Shown here: in pieces, positions 19,901-29,429 of the stretch | Layout of the letters: the number at the start of each line of letters is the position of its first letter | How positions within the stretch are numbered: position 1 is the first letter of the stretch | Origin: Pyxidicoccus sp. MSG2 | Lineage (GTDB): Bacteria > Myxococcota > Myxococcia > Myxococcales > Myxococcaceae | Assembly: GCF_026626705.1 (NCBI RefSeq) | Contig: NZ_JAPNKC010000001.1 | Coordinates: 3,162,001-3,226,000, forward strand | DNA: 64,000 bases | Reading direction: 5' to 3' | Position numbers and translations under genes: made by a program | Notes under the pieces: model-generated | The model's database searches: none | Told to the model about the DNA's origin: nothing | Seen by the model: only the letters and a program-made list of their open reading frames with translations

Positions 19901-21166
19901 TCAAAGCATCTTGCGGAAGGCGTACAGCACGCGCTCCAGGGCCCGCTGCCAGAGGGGCCGGCGGCGGAACTCCTCCAGCGTCACCTCGCGGCAATTCCCG
20001 CAGTCGGTGCGGAAGGACTCCTCCAGCTGCCGGCCCAGGCGGGGGTCCGCGAAGACGGCGTTGACTTCGTGGTTGAAGGCCAGGCTGAGGCGCTCCAGGT
20101 TGAACGAGCCGATGGTGCCCCACACCCCGTCCACCACGGCCGTCTTCGCGTGCAGCACGCCGCGCTGCCACTCGAAGATGCGGATGCCCGAGGCCAGCAG
20201 CTTCTCGTAGAAGGCGCGGGTGGCGAACTCCAGGAAGGGGTGGTCGCTGCGGGCGTTGAGGAGCAGGTGCACCTCCACGCCCCGCTTCGAGGCCTCGCGC
20301 AGCGCCGCCACCATGCGCCGGTCGGGAATGAAGTACGCGGCGGCAATGAGCACGCTGCTGCGCGCCCGGTGAATCGCATGCAGGTAGGCCCGGTGGATGC
20401 TCCGCCGGCTGGACAGCACCGCCAGGCCCACCTGCCCCCGCTGGGGCGCCCGGGGCTTGAAGTGGCGCAGCCCCCTGGCGAGCCGGTGGAAGCGGTCCTG
20501 GAACATCATCCGCCACGTGGCCAGGAAGCGCCGCTCCAGCTCGTGCACCGCCGGGCCCTCAATCCGCAGCACGTCGTCCCGCCACGCCGAGCCCTGTCCT
20601 TCGGGGGCCCAGTGCGCGGAGATGTTCACCCCACCCGTGAAGGCGACCTCGCCGTCCACCACCAGAATCTTCCGGTGGTCGCGGCGCAGCAGGTGGCGCA
20701 GCCCCCGGGCCAGGCTGAAGGGCTTGAAGGCGCGGATGTCCACGCCGCGCGCGCGCAGCCCCTCGAAGAAGCTGCGGCGGCTCGTCCAGGAGCCCACCGC
20801 GTCGTAGAGCACCTTCACGTGCACGCCGCGCTCGGCCGCCTCCGCCAGGGCCTGGCCGAACAGCTCACCGACGGCGTCGGTGATGAACATGTACGTCTCG
20901 AGCCGGATGTAGCGGCGCGCCCGGCGGATGGCCTCCAGCATGGCCGGATAGGCCTCCACGCCGTCGCGCAACAACTGGCAGGCATTGCCCCGCTGCACGG
21001 CGTGGCCGCGCGGCAGGTAGTACCGCGACAGGAGCAGCCCGGAGACGTTCGGGCTCCACACGGGCGGGTGCTCCGGCACCACGCCGTGGGAGTGGGCGCG
21101 TACGAGCTCCGCCTCACCGTCGCTCGAAACGCCTGACTGCTCTCTCATCACCTCCGGGTCGCGCAT
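19901..21166 (-). CDS. Phospholipase D / cardiolipin synthase family protein
   Basis: This roughly 421-residue protein has two HKD catalytic motifs. The first is HRKILVVDGEVAFTGG (middle of the protein) and the second is HAKTAVVDGVWGTIGSFN (near the C-terminal third). Paired HKD motifs form one active site that transfers phosphatidyl groups. The 'RLETYMFITDAVG' and 'GGVNI' segments fit bacterial cardiolipin synthase or ClsB/C-like enzymes. No N-terminal membrane helices are visible, unlike ClsA, so it is probably peripheral. The start is uncertain: ATG at 21166 or 21148, or an upstream one at 21217. It may make cardiolipin or act as a phospholipase. Confidence 0.88.
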   Translation of the reverse strand: MRDPEVMREQSGVSSDGEAELVRAHSHGVVPEHPPVWSPNVSGLLLSRYYLPRGHAVQRGNACQLLRDGVEAYPAMLEAIRRARRYIRLETYMFITDAVGELFGQALAEAAERGVHVKVLYDAVGSWTSRRSFFEGLRARGVDIRAFKPFSLARGLRHLLRRDHRKILVVDGEVAFTGGVNISAHWAPEGQGSAWRDDVLRIEGPAVHELERRFLATWRMMFQDRFHRLARGLRHFKPRAPQRGQVGLAVLSSRRSIHRAYLHAIHRARSSVLIAAAYFIPDRRMVAALREASKRGVEVHLLLNARSDHPFLEFATRAFYEKLLASGIRIFEWQRGVLHAKTAVVDGVWGTIGSFNLERLSLAFNHEVNAVFADPRLGRQLEESFRTDCGNCREVTLEEFRRRPLWQRALERVLYAFRKML

Positions 21167-21246
21167 GGCCACCCAACGGTGAGGATGCCCCAGCGACGCG
21201 GCAACCCGAGGCCCCAACGCATGCCCGCTCGGCGGGTGACAGCGTT

Positions 21247-21302
21247 CGTTGGCGGACGGAGCAAGCCCCCGTCATACCGGGCGGGGGCGTTTTCCGCCAA
21301 CG
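21247..21302. terminator. Nested palindrome between FHA and PLD genes
   Basis: An outer perfect 10-bp pair CGTTGGCGGA / TCCGCCAACG encloses an inner 7-bp pair GCCCCCG / CGGGGGC followed by GTTTTCC. It lies 52 bases after the end of the FHA gene, which reads toward the PLD gene. It probably terminates the pafB-pafC-FHA transcript, but the size and nesting are unusual. Confidence 0.5.
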
Positions 21303-21354
21303 GGGGACGGGAGACGGTGCGCCGGGGGCGACGGCCCCAGCTCCACTCCCGACG

Positions 21355-22971
21355 CTACAACCCGTACTCGGAGCGCTTGTTCTCCGCGCGCGTGGCACAC
21401 GGCTGGTCGTACTCGGGGAAGTACTCCTTCACGTGGTCCAGCGTGGCGGAGGCGGCCTTGTAGTTGCCCTGGTTGTAGTAGCCCTCGACCTCCAGGAGCA
21501 GCTTGGCGCAGGTGCGGTCCAGCTCCTGCTGCGCCGTCTTCATGCGCTCCTGCGCGTCGAAGTAGAGGTCCGGCTTGGGCTCCGGGTGGGCCTCCAGCAT
21601 CAGCCAGGACTCGCGGAAGGCCTTCCAGGCCTCGTAGCGGTTGCGCGCGCCGATGTCCGGCGTGTCGAAGTACTTCCGGCCGCGCTTGAAGGACTCGGTG
21701 GCCTTCTGCGCCAGTTCCTCCGGCAGCAGGTCCGGCAGCAGCGCGCGCTCCACCCACACGTTCCAGATGACCCAGGGCTCCTCGCCCGGCGGGTTCTTGG
21801 TGTTGTCGAAGATGATGCGGTTGGGCTCGCCCTTCTTGAGGTTCGGGGCGGGAATCATCAGCTCCAGCGGACGGTCCTGGCTGGCCAGCGTGTCGGGCGG
21901 CACCTTGCCCACGTCCACGCCGTTGACGCTCACCACCACCTCGTCCTTGGAGATGCCCTGCGCCTGGTAGTGGAGGATGACCACCGCCTTGGTGGCGGCG
22001 GTGTATTCCCAGGAGAAGACCTTCATGTCCGCGCGCTCCCACGTCACGCCCGGCCCCAGGCCGAACGAGTCGCGGATGGGCTGCGAGCCGAGCATGGCGG
22101 GCTCCTCGCCCTTGTGCTGCGTCTCGCCGTCGCTGAGCACCAGCCAGTAGAGCAGGCCGAAGATGCCGAGCACCATCGCCGCGCCACCGCCGAGGATGCC
22201 GCTGCGGATGGCCGGAGTCGCATCCGCCCAGAAGAGCTTCGCGCTGGCGATGACGCCGGGGGACTCGCGGCGGATGCGGGCACGGTCGGCCGCGGACAGG
22301 CCACCGGCCGCGGGCTGGGGGCCCGTCGCGCGGGCCCGCACGGGGACGTTCGTGGACGAGGGCGGACGGCGCGGGGCAGGCGCCGACGGGGCCGCGCGCT
22401 CGATGGCGGCCTTGGGGCCCGAGGCGCGGGGCGGGGCCTGCGGCGCGACGGCGGGGCGCGAGCCGGACTGAGTCCCCGAGACGGGGCGCAGCGCCCGGAG
22501 GTTGTGGCGGGTGGCGCCCTGGCGCAGCTCCTCCAGCTCCTCCTCGTCCGCGCCCTCCGGCGCCAGCGCCACGCCCTTGTTGCGCTGACGCTTCACCGCG
22601 TCCACGGAGACGATGCGGGTGCTGTTGGCGCCTTCCTGCGCGCCAGCGGGAATCTCCTCCTCACCCGTGGACGGCTCGTCCGTCATCATCACGAAGACGA
22701 ACGTCACCGGCCCGAGCGTCAGCTTGTCGCTGTCCTCCAGCACCTGCGTGGTGACCGGCGAGCCGTTGACGAGTGTCCCGTTGGCACTGCCCTGGTCCTC
22801 GACGGAGTAGGTCTCTCCATCGAGGAAGATGCGGCAGTGCTTGCGGGAGACACCCGGGTCGAACAGTGCGACGTCGCAGTCCGTCGAACGGCCGATGAGG
22901 ACGGAGTCCTGATCGAAGACGAACTCCTTGCCGGCTTCTCTACCCTCGGAGATCGTCAGCTGGAAAGGCAT
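21355..22971 (-). CDS. FHA-domain membrane protein
   Basis: This 538-residue protein has an N-terminal FHA domain at about residues 20-92, with GRSTDCD, SRKHCRIF and NGTLVNG. This domain binds phosphothreonine peptides. It is followed by a long disordered Pro/Ala/Arg-rich linker and one transmembrane helix (about residues 258-280). The C-terminal part is partly beta and then helical, with TPR-like helices near residues 430-530. The FHA domain would be cytoplasmic and the C-terminus periplasmic. It lies nine bases after the WYL regulator pair, so the three genes form an operon. Ser/Thr kinase signalling is common in myxobacteria, which makes it a likely kinase partner. Confidence 0.87.
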   Translation of the reverse strand: MPFQLTISEGREAGKEFVFDQDSVLIGRSTDCDVALFDPGVSRKHCRIFLDGETYSVEDQGSANGTLVNGSPVTTQVLEDSDKLTLGPVTFVFVMMTDEPSTGEEEIPAGAQEGANSTRIVSVDAVKRQRNKGVALAPEGADEEELEELRQGATRHNLRALRPVSGTQSGSRPAVAPQAPPRASGPKAAIERAAPSAPAPRRPPSSTNVPVRARATGPQPAAGGLSAADRARIRRESPGVIASAKLFWADATPAIRSGILGGGAAMVLGIFGLLYWLVLSDGETQHKGEEPAMLGSQPIRDSFGLGPGVTWERADMKVFSWEYTAATKAVVILHYQAQGISKDEVVVSVNGVDVGKVPPDTLASQDRPLELMIPAPNLKKGEPNRIIFDNTKNPPGEEPWVIWNVWVERALLPDLLPEELAQKATESFKRGRKYFDTPDIGARNRYEAWKAFRESWLMLEAHPEPKPDLYFDAQERMKTAQQELDRTCAKLLLEVEGYYNQGNYKAASATLDHVKEYFPEYDQPCATRAENKRSEYGL

Positions 22972-22980
22972 GGGGGCCTA

Positions 22981-23907
22981 TTATCCTACCGAGGCACGCG
23001 CCGCCCGGGCAACGGCGGCCCGCGCGCTGGCCGGTTCCATGACCTGGGCCTCGCCGCCGAAAGACAGCACCCACTGGGTAAGCCAGCGCTCGCTGTCGCC
23101 TGCCACCAGCACCTCCACGCCCCCGTCCGCGAGCGGGCGGGCGTCCCGGCCGAAGCGCTCCTTCACATAGGGGGCGGCCACCGGGGAGAAGCGCACGCGC
23201 ACGGACACCTCCGTGCGGCTGCGCGCCGGGTTGGGCACGTCCGCCCGGGCGTCCGGCGGGGGGAGGAAGGCGGTATCCGTGACGGCGATGTCCTCCATCC
23301 GGTCCAGCCGGAACAGGCGCGCGTCCTGGCGCATGTGGTCGAAGCCCTGGAGGTACCACTGGCCGCGGTGGCTCAGCAGCTCGTATGGCCGCACCCGGCG
23401 TGACTCGGGCGCGCGGCCCGGGGTGGCATAGGCGAAGGTCACCTCCAGCCGCTCGATGATGGCGCGGGTGAGGGGCGCCAGCGCCTGGGGCGCCTCCGCC
23501 GAGGCGTCGATCTTCCGGTACATCTCCCGGTAGCGCTCGCGGGTGGAGGGCGGGAGGATGCGCTCGAGCTTCTGGAGGGCGCTCTGCAGCGCGTCCCCCG
23601 CGGCCGGGCGGAGCAGCTCCGCCGAGGCGGCCAGGGCCGCGGCCTCGCCGGGGGTCAGCCGGGGCGGCGCGAAGAGGCGCTGATCCAGGTCCACGTAGAC
23701 GCGGTCATTGTCCACGTAGATGTCGATGTAGTCGTCCGGGTTGAAGGGCGGCCGGCCCACGCAGGTGAGCAGGTCCAGCTCCTCCAGCAGGTCCTCCCGG
23801 CTGATGTTGAGCGCCTTCGCGAGCGCCTCCACCGTGACGCCGGGGTGCTTGGAGACGTAGGGGACGAGGAACAGCAGGCGGCGGAGCCGCTCATGGACGT
23901 TGCTCAT
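22981..23907 (-). CDS. WYL-domain regulator, PafC-like
   Basis: This 308-residue protein has an N-terminal winged helix (RLRRLLFLVPYVSKHPGVTVEALAKALNIS) and a middle WCX region. Its C-terminal WYL domain has RRVRPYELLSHRGQWYLQGFD. The match to the opening of PafC is good, including the FNPDDYIDIYVDNDRV segment. In actinobacteria PafBC activates DNA-damage genes independently of LexA. The start at 23907 overlaps the stop of the upstream WYL gene by four bases (ATGA), so the two subunits are made together. Myxobacteria are not known for a Pup-proteasome, so the role here must be separate from that system. Confidence 0.87.
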   Translation of the reverse strand: MSNVHERLRRLLFLVPYVSKHPGVTVEALAKALNISREDLLEELDLLTCVGRPPFNPDDYIDIYVDNDRVYVDLDQRLFAPPRLTPGEAAALAASAELLRPAAGDALQSALQKLERILPPSTRERYREMYRKIDASAEAPQALAPLTRAIIERLEVTFAYATPGRAPESRRVRPYELLSHRGQWYLQGFDHMRQDARLFRLDRMEDIAVTDTAFLPPPDARADVPNPARSRTEVSVRVRFSPVAAPYVKERFGRDARPLADGGVEVLVAGDSERWLTQWVLSFGGEAQVMEPASARAAVARAARASVG

Positions 23908-24926
23908 GCGCTCACCGTTTCCTGCGGGTCCTCGTGGCGCACCAGGATGCGCGTGGCCATGTCCTTCAGCCGCGCCTGGGCGCTCTCCGGGCCCTCCACG
24001 CGGCAGTCCGGCCCCAGCGCCAGGCAGAAGCGCACCAGGCCGTCCAGGAACGACACCCGCAGGCGGGCGCGCACCACGCCCTCCTCCGCCGGCTCCAGCA
24101 TGGCGCCGGGCAACAGGCTGCCGGCGCGCGAGGCGAGCGCGCCCGACAGGCGCAGCACCACCTCCACCGGCTCGTGGAAGCGGTGCTGCCACGGGAAGTA
24201 CGCCACGTGGGCATCCAGCGTGAAGTCCTCCGGCACCTGGAAGTCCGGCGTGCGCGGGCGGGCGGTGTTCACCTTCAGCTCGCGGACGCGGTGCACGTGG
24301 AAGGTCCGCAGGCCGCCGCGCAGGTGGCAGTGGCCCACCAGCGTCCACACGCCACGGCGCAGGGCCAGGCCATACGGGTCCACCTTGCGCTGCGTGGTGG
24401 TGGGCTGCTTCGGGCTGGCGTACGTCAGCTCCACCCACTTGCGCGAGGCGCACGCGTCCCAGAGCTGCTCCAGGCGGGCGGAGACCTCCTTCTCCTCGCC
24501 CTCCTGCACGGCGCCCAGCTCCATCCGCACGCGGGGCGTGGGCAACGACTCGCCGGCGAAGAAGCCAATCTTGCGCAGCGCATGCGCCAGGTCGTCCCGG
24601 CCGGGGAAGGCCCCCGAGGCGAGCGCGGCGGAGCCGGCGGCGTACAGCACGGCCAGCTCCTCCTTGGTGAGGTCCGCCTCCGGCAGGTAGTAGGCGTCGC
24701 GGTCGACGATGTAGCCGTCCCTCCGCTCGTCGTCGCCCTGCACGTAGGTCAGCGGGAAGCCCAGCTCCACCAGCTCCGCCTTGTCGCGCTCGAACTTGCG
24801 CTCGGCGGCGTCGTCAGAGCCGCCGTAATCAGCGGGGAAGTGCTCGCGCAGCTCGGCCCAGGAGATGGGCTCACGCGCGTCGAGCAGAAGGGCCACGAGG
24901 TCGAGGATGCGTTCGGTGCGTTCCAT
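23904..24926 (-). CDS. WYL-domain regulator, PafB-like
   Basis: This 340-residue protein opens ERTERILDLVALLLDAREPISWAELREHFP, a winged helix typical of PafB. A WYL domain sits around residues 150-230 (VELTYASPKQP, KVDPYGLALRRGVWTLVGHC), and the WCX tail follows. WYL domains sense nucleic acid or nucleotide ligands. It is the first gene of a three-gene operon with the PafC-like regulator and the FHA protein. Upstream is a 313-base spacer with an inverted repeat. Confidence 0.87.
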   Translation of the reverse strand: MERTERILDLVALLLDAREPISWAELREHFPADYGGSDDAAERKFERDKAELVELGFPLTYVQGDDERRDGYIVDRDAYYLPEADLTKEELAVLYAAGSAALASGAFPGRDDLAHALRKIGFFAGESLPTPRVRMELGAVQEGEEKEVSARLEQLWDACASRKWVELTYASPKQPTTTQRKVDPYGLALRRGVWTLVGHCHLRGGLRTFHVHRVRELKVNTARPRTPDFQVPEDFTLDAHVAYFPWQHRFHEPVEVVLRLSGALASRAGSLLPGAMLEPAEEGVVRARLRVSFLDGLVRFCLALGPDCRVEGPESAQARLKDMATRILVRHEDPQETVSA

Positions 24927-25239
24927 TCGGAAGGTCGGCCACGATGCCGGGCGGACCCGGGCAGGTCAATTCGCTGGACGTGATGAGGGGAAACAGGCGG
25001 CGCGTCCGCCCGCGTCCGGTCGGATATCCGGACTTAACTGAACAGACAAGCAGGTAATCGTCTGTATGCCTGAAGGTCCTCAGCCCGGAAGAAGACAACC
25101 CGGGACGGGGGGCTCGCACTCGGGGCGCGACTGGGATATTCCTGGGACGTCTGAAGATGTGAGAAGCACCGGTGGCAGGCGGTGGCCGGCCGGTCGCTGC
25201 GCGGCCGACGCAGCGAGGGTGCTTCGAAGGGACCTCACC
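24927..25239. promoter_or_regulatory. Divergent intergenic region with inverted repeats
   Basis: This 313-base spacer separates the WYL operon from a divergent secreted-protein gene. It contains ACAGAC (25042-25047) paired with GTCTGT (25060-25065), a 24-base inverted repeat. Immediately before it are GTCCGG and CCGGAC arms (about 25014-25032). It probably holds the promoters of both genes and a regulator site, possibly for autoregulation by the WYL pair. No clear -35/-10 was identified. Confidence 0.4.
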
Positions 25240-25710
25240 ATGGGCCGCACCTCCATCGTCCGTAACATGGTTGCCGGACTGGCGCTGCTGGTGGGGCTGT
25301 GCTCCGTTGTGAGTCCCGCCGCAGCCAGGGCCGAGCCGCTCTACTTCGCGGTCGAGGTCCGCCGTGAGGGCCGCGTGGTGGCCACCCCGAAGCTGCTGGG
25401 CGAGACGGGCCGCACCCTGCGCGCCGAGCGCCGCCGCCCGGGTGCGCCGCTTCCCGACTACCGCCTGGTCCTCACCCCGAAGGCCGCGGGCGACTCCTTC
25501 CTCCTCCAGCTGGACCTGCAGCTGCCGGAGGCCACGGGGCACTCCGAGCTGGCCCTCCTCCACGGGCAGGAGCGCAAGCTCCAGCTCGGCCGGGTGCCGG
25601 GCGAGCTCGAAGTCCACCTGCTCCTGATGAAGGTGGACTCGCCTGAGTTCCGCGCGCTGATGCAGCTGGGCGAGGACTCCGACAAGGGCTCCTCCACCTC
25701 CTCCATCTAG
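25240..25710 (+). CDS. Small secreted protein of unknown function
   Basis: This 156-residue protein has a Sec signal peptide (NMVAGLALLVGLCSVVS, cleavage near ARAEP). The mature part is one beta-rich domain: YFAVEVRREGRVVATPKLL, then alternating strands DYRLVLTP and FLLQLDLQLPE, with a Ser-rich tail. The repeated pattern suggests a small beta sandwich exported to the periplasm. I do not recognise the family. The ATG at 25240 with GAAGGGA upstream is chosen because the earlier in-frame ATG would bury the signal peptide. It ends 25 bases before the convergent proB gene. Confidence 0.72.
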   Translation: MGRTSIVRNMVAGLALLVGLCSVVSPAAARAEPLYFAVEVRREGRVVATPKLLGETGRTLRAERRRPGAPLPDYRLVLTPKAAGDSFLLQLDLQLPEATGHSELALLHGQERKLQLGRVPGELEVHLLLMKVDSPEFRALMQLGEDSDKGSSTSSI

Positions 25711-25735
25711 CGAAGGCGCCCTGCCCCGCCGTCGC

Positions 25736-26869
25736 CTAGAGCACCGCCAGATCGTCACGGTGCACCGCCTCGTCCAGGTAGCGGTAGCCCAGCACCGCCT
25801 CGATGTCCCCCGTGCGCCGGCCCGCGATGCGTCGCAACTCATTCGCGTCGTAGGCGGCGAGGCCCCGGGCGAACACGTCGCCGGACTCGTCGGACAGGTC
25901 CACCGGGTCTCCCCGGCCGAAGTCTCCCTCCACGCCGCGCACGCCACTGGGCAGCAGGCTGCGCTTGCCGGTGACGATGGCCTCGCGTGCTCCCGCGTCC
26001 ACGGTGATCCTCCCCCGGGGCCGCAGGGCATGCGCAATCCAGGCGGCCCGGGCGCTGCGACGGCTGCCCATGGGCTCGAAGAGGGTGCCCACCGGCTCGC
26101 CCTCCAGCACCTGCCGCAGGCGGCCGGGCACGGCGCCGGACGTAATCACGCAGCGGATGCCGGACTCGGTGGCCCGCGCGGCGGCGCGCACCTTGGTGGC
26201 CATGCCGCCGGTGCCCACGCCGCTGGTGGTGCCTCCGGCCAGGGCCAGCACCTCGGGCGTCACCTGCTCCACCGCGAGCATCAACTCCGCGCCTTCGTCC
26301 TGGCGCGGGTCGCCGGTGTAGAGCCCCTCCACGTCCGAGAGGAGGACGAGCGCCTCGGCCTCCACCACGCCGGCCACCAGCCCGGCGAGCGTGTCGTTGT
26401 CGCCGAACTTCAGCTCGTCCACGGACACGGTGTCGTTCTCGTTGATGACGGGCACCACGCCCGCGGCCAGCAGCCGCTCCAGGGCGTGCTTCACGTTGAG
26501 GTACCTGCGCCTGTCTTGAACGTCCTCGTGCGTGAGCAGCACCTGCGCCACCGCGCGCCCCGCCCCGCTGAAGGTCTCCTCGTACGCCTGAATCAGCCGG
26601 CTCTGCCCCACCGCCGCGCAGGCCTGCTTGCCGGGAATATCCTTGGGGCGCGCCGGCAGCCCCAGCCGCTCCACGCCCAGTGCAATCGCGCCGCTGGAGA
26701 CGACCACCAGCTCGCGTCCCTTCGCGGCCCACAACAAATCCCGGCCCAGCGCATCGAAATGGTCGCGGTTGAAGCGCCCGGTGGCGTTCGTCAGCGCGTT
26801 GGTGCCGATCTTCACCACCACGCGACGGGCGGCTCGCAGGGCGGTGCGGCCAGCGGAAATCGGACTCAC
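25736..26869 (-). CDS. proB: Glutamate 5-kinase
   Basis: This 377-residue enzyme catalyses the first step of proline synthesis, ATP-dependent phosphorylation of glutamate. The amino acid kinase domain shows VVKIGTNAL (residue 19), VVSSGAIALG, NENDTVSVDELKFGDND and the GTGGMATK motif. A C-terminal PUA domain follows, with ARAAWIAHALRPRG, ITVDAGAREAI and the LLPSGVRGVEGDFGRGDPV block. The length is standard for ProB with PUA. The start is a GTG at 26869. The gene is divergent from hflX; no proA is nearby. Confidence 0.96.
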   Translation of the reverse strand: MSPISAGRTALRAARRVVVKIGTNALTNATGRFNRDHFDALGRDLLWAAKGRELVVVSSGAIALGVERLGLPARPKDIPGKQACAAVGQSRLIQAYEETFSGAGRAVAQVLLTHEDVQDRRRYLNVKHALERLLAAGVVPVINENDTVSVDELKFGDNDTLAGLVAGVVEAEALVLLSDVEGLYTGDPRQDEGAELMLAVEQVTPEVLALAGGTTSGVGTGGMATKVRAAARATESGIRCVITSGAVPGRLRQVLEGEPVGTLFEPMGSRRSARAAWIAHALRPRGRITVDAGAREAIVTGKRSLLPSGVRGVEGDFGRGDPVDLSDESGDVFARGLAAYDANELRRIAGRRTGDIEAVLGYRYLDEAVHRDDLAVL

Positions 26870-27030
26870 GTCCGGCAGCGTAGGTCAGAAATGGAAGAAA
26901 CGCGCGTCAGCCGTGCGTTCACACCAGTCACGGTTTTCGGAACGAACCGCGACATGAAACCCACCGCACGGGTGGCCATATAGAGTTCCGGATGCGTGGG
27001 GGCCCGGAGGCCTCCGCCAGGAGAGACGGT

Positions 27031-28683
<1,653 letters not shown>

Positions 28684-28708
28684 CGCGGCCTTCACGGTAT
28701 CGAGTCGA

Positions 28709-28753
28709 CCGCGGCCCCGGTGCTCCTCCCACGAGAGGGCGCCGGGGCCGCGG
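28709..28753 (+). terminator. Hairpin after hflX
   Basis: CCGCGGCCCCGG (28709-28720) pairs perfectly with CCGGGGCCGCGG (28742-28753) over 12 bp around a 21-base loop, 26 bases after the hflX stop. There is no T tract. The arm resembles the one at 2951, suggesting a recurring terminator type in this genome. Confidence 0.65.
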
Positions 28754-28811
28754 CGCGTGTCGCGGCGGGTTGCGGCAGAGGTGGGCTCCCCCTAGAGTCC
28801 GGGCCGTGGCG

Positions 28812-29252
28812 ATGACCTCTCCGTCGATGATGCTGTTGAACGTCCTGCTCTCGCAGCAGCCCGCTTCGGACTACGCGAAGCCGGACTCCTCCCTGTCCCC
28901 GAGCTACTTCGAGGTGCTGGAGCAGAACAGCCACATCGTCTACCCCGCGCTGGCGGTGCTGACGCTGGTCATCATCGCCGCGGGCATCCTCCAGGCGTGG
29001 CGGACGCAGGACCTGGACGGCCTCCAGAAGAACGAGTTCAAGCGCGCCATCGTCAACGAATTGCGCCGCAACATCAGCGGCATGCCCGGTGACATGCTGG
29101 CGAAGTCCGTGGGGCTGGACCGGTTGAAGACGAACCGGCTGCTGGAGCAGATGCAGCAGGAGGGCCTGGTGGTGAGCCACACCAACTCCCAGCGGCTCAC
29201 CGTCTGGCGCATCCGTGGCGCGGCGCCCGAGCCGAGCGTGCGGAAGTACTGA
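28812..29252 (+). CDS. Membrane-anchored winged-helix-like small protein
   Basis: This 146-residue protein has one transmembrane helix (IVYPALAVLTLVIIAAGIL, about residues 43-62). The C-terminal part (about 75-135) looks like a winged helix: a helix GDMLAKSVGLD, a recognition-type helix KTNRLLEQMQQEG and a wing LVVSHTNSQRLTVWRI. This MarR/ArsR-like pattern would put a nucleic-acid-binding or degenerate domain on the cytoplasmic side of a membrane. No family recognised. GTG at 28806 and ATGs at 28827 and 28830 are alternative starts. It sits just before the biosynthetic cluster, but nothing ties it to that cluster. Confidence 0.65.
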   Translation: MTSPSMMLLNVLLSQQPASDYAKPDSSLSPSYFEVLEQNSHIVYPALAVLTLVIIAAGILQAWRTQDLDGLQKNEFKRAIVNELRRNISGMPGDMLAKSVGLDRLKTNRLLEQMQQEGLVVSHTNSQRLTVWRIRGAAPEPSVRKY

Positions 29253-29429
29253 CCACGCCTCAGGTGGCTCCCGCTTCACCCCGTGCGCGTGCATTTCGGC
29301 ACTCCGTGTCCCGGTGGCGTTCTTGCCCGTCACACCGTCAGCCTCCGGTGTGTTCACGGAGGATGGCTTTCAAAGCTCACGAGCTAGTCACGTTTAGCCC
29401 GTATAACCACGTATGCTCTAATCAGGCGC

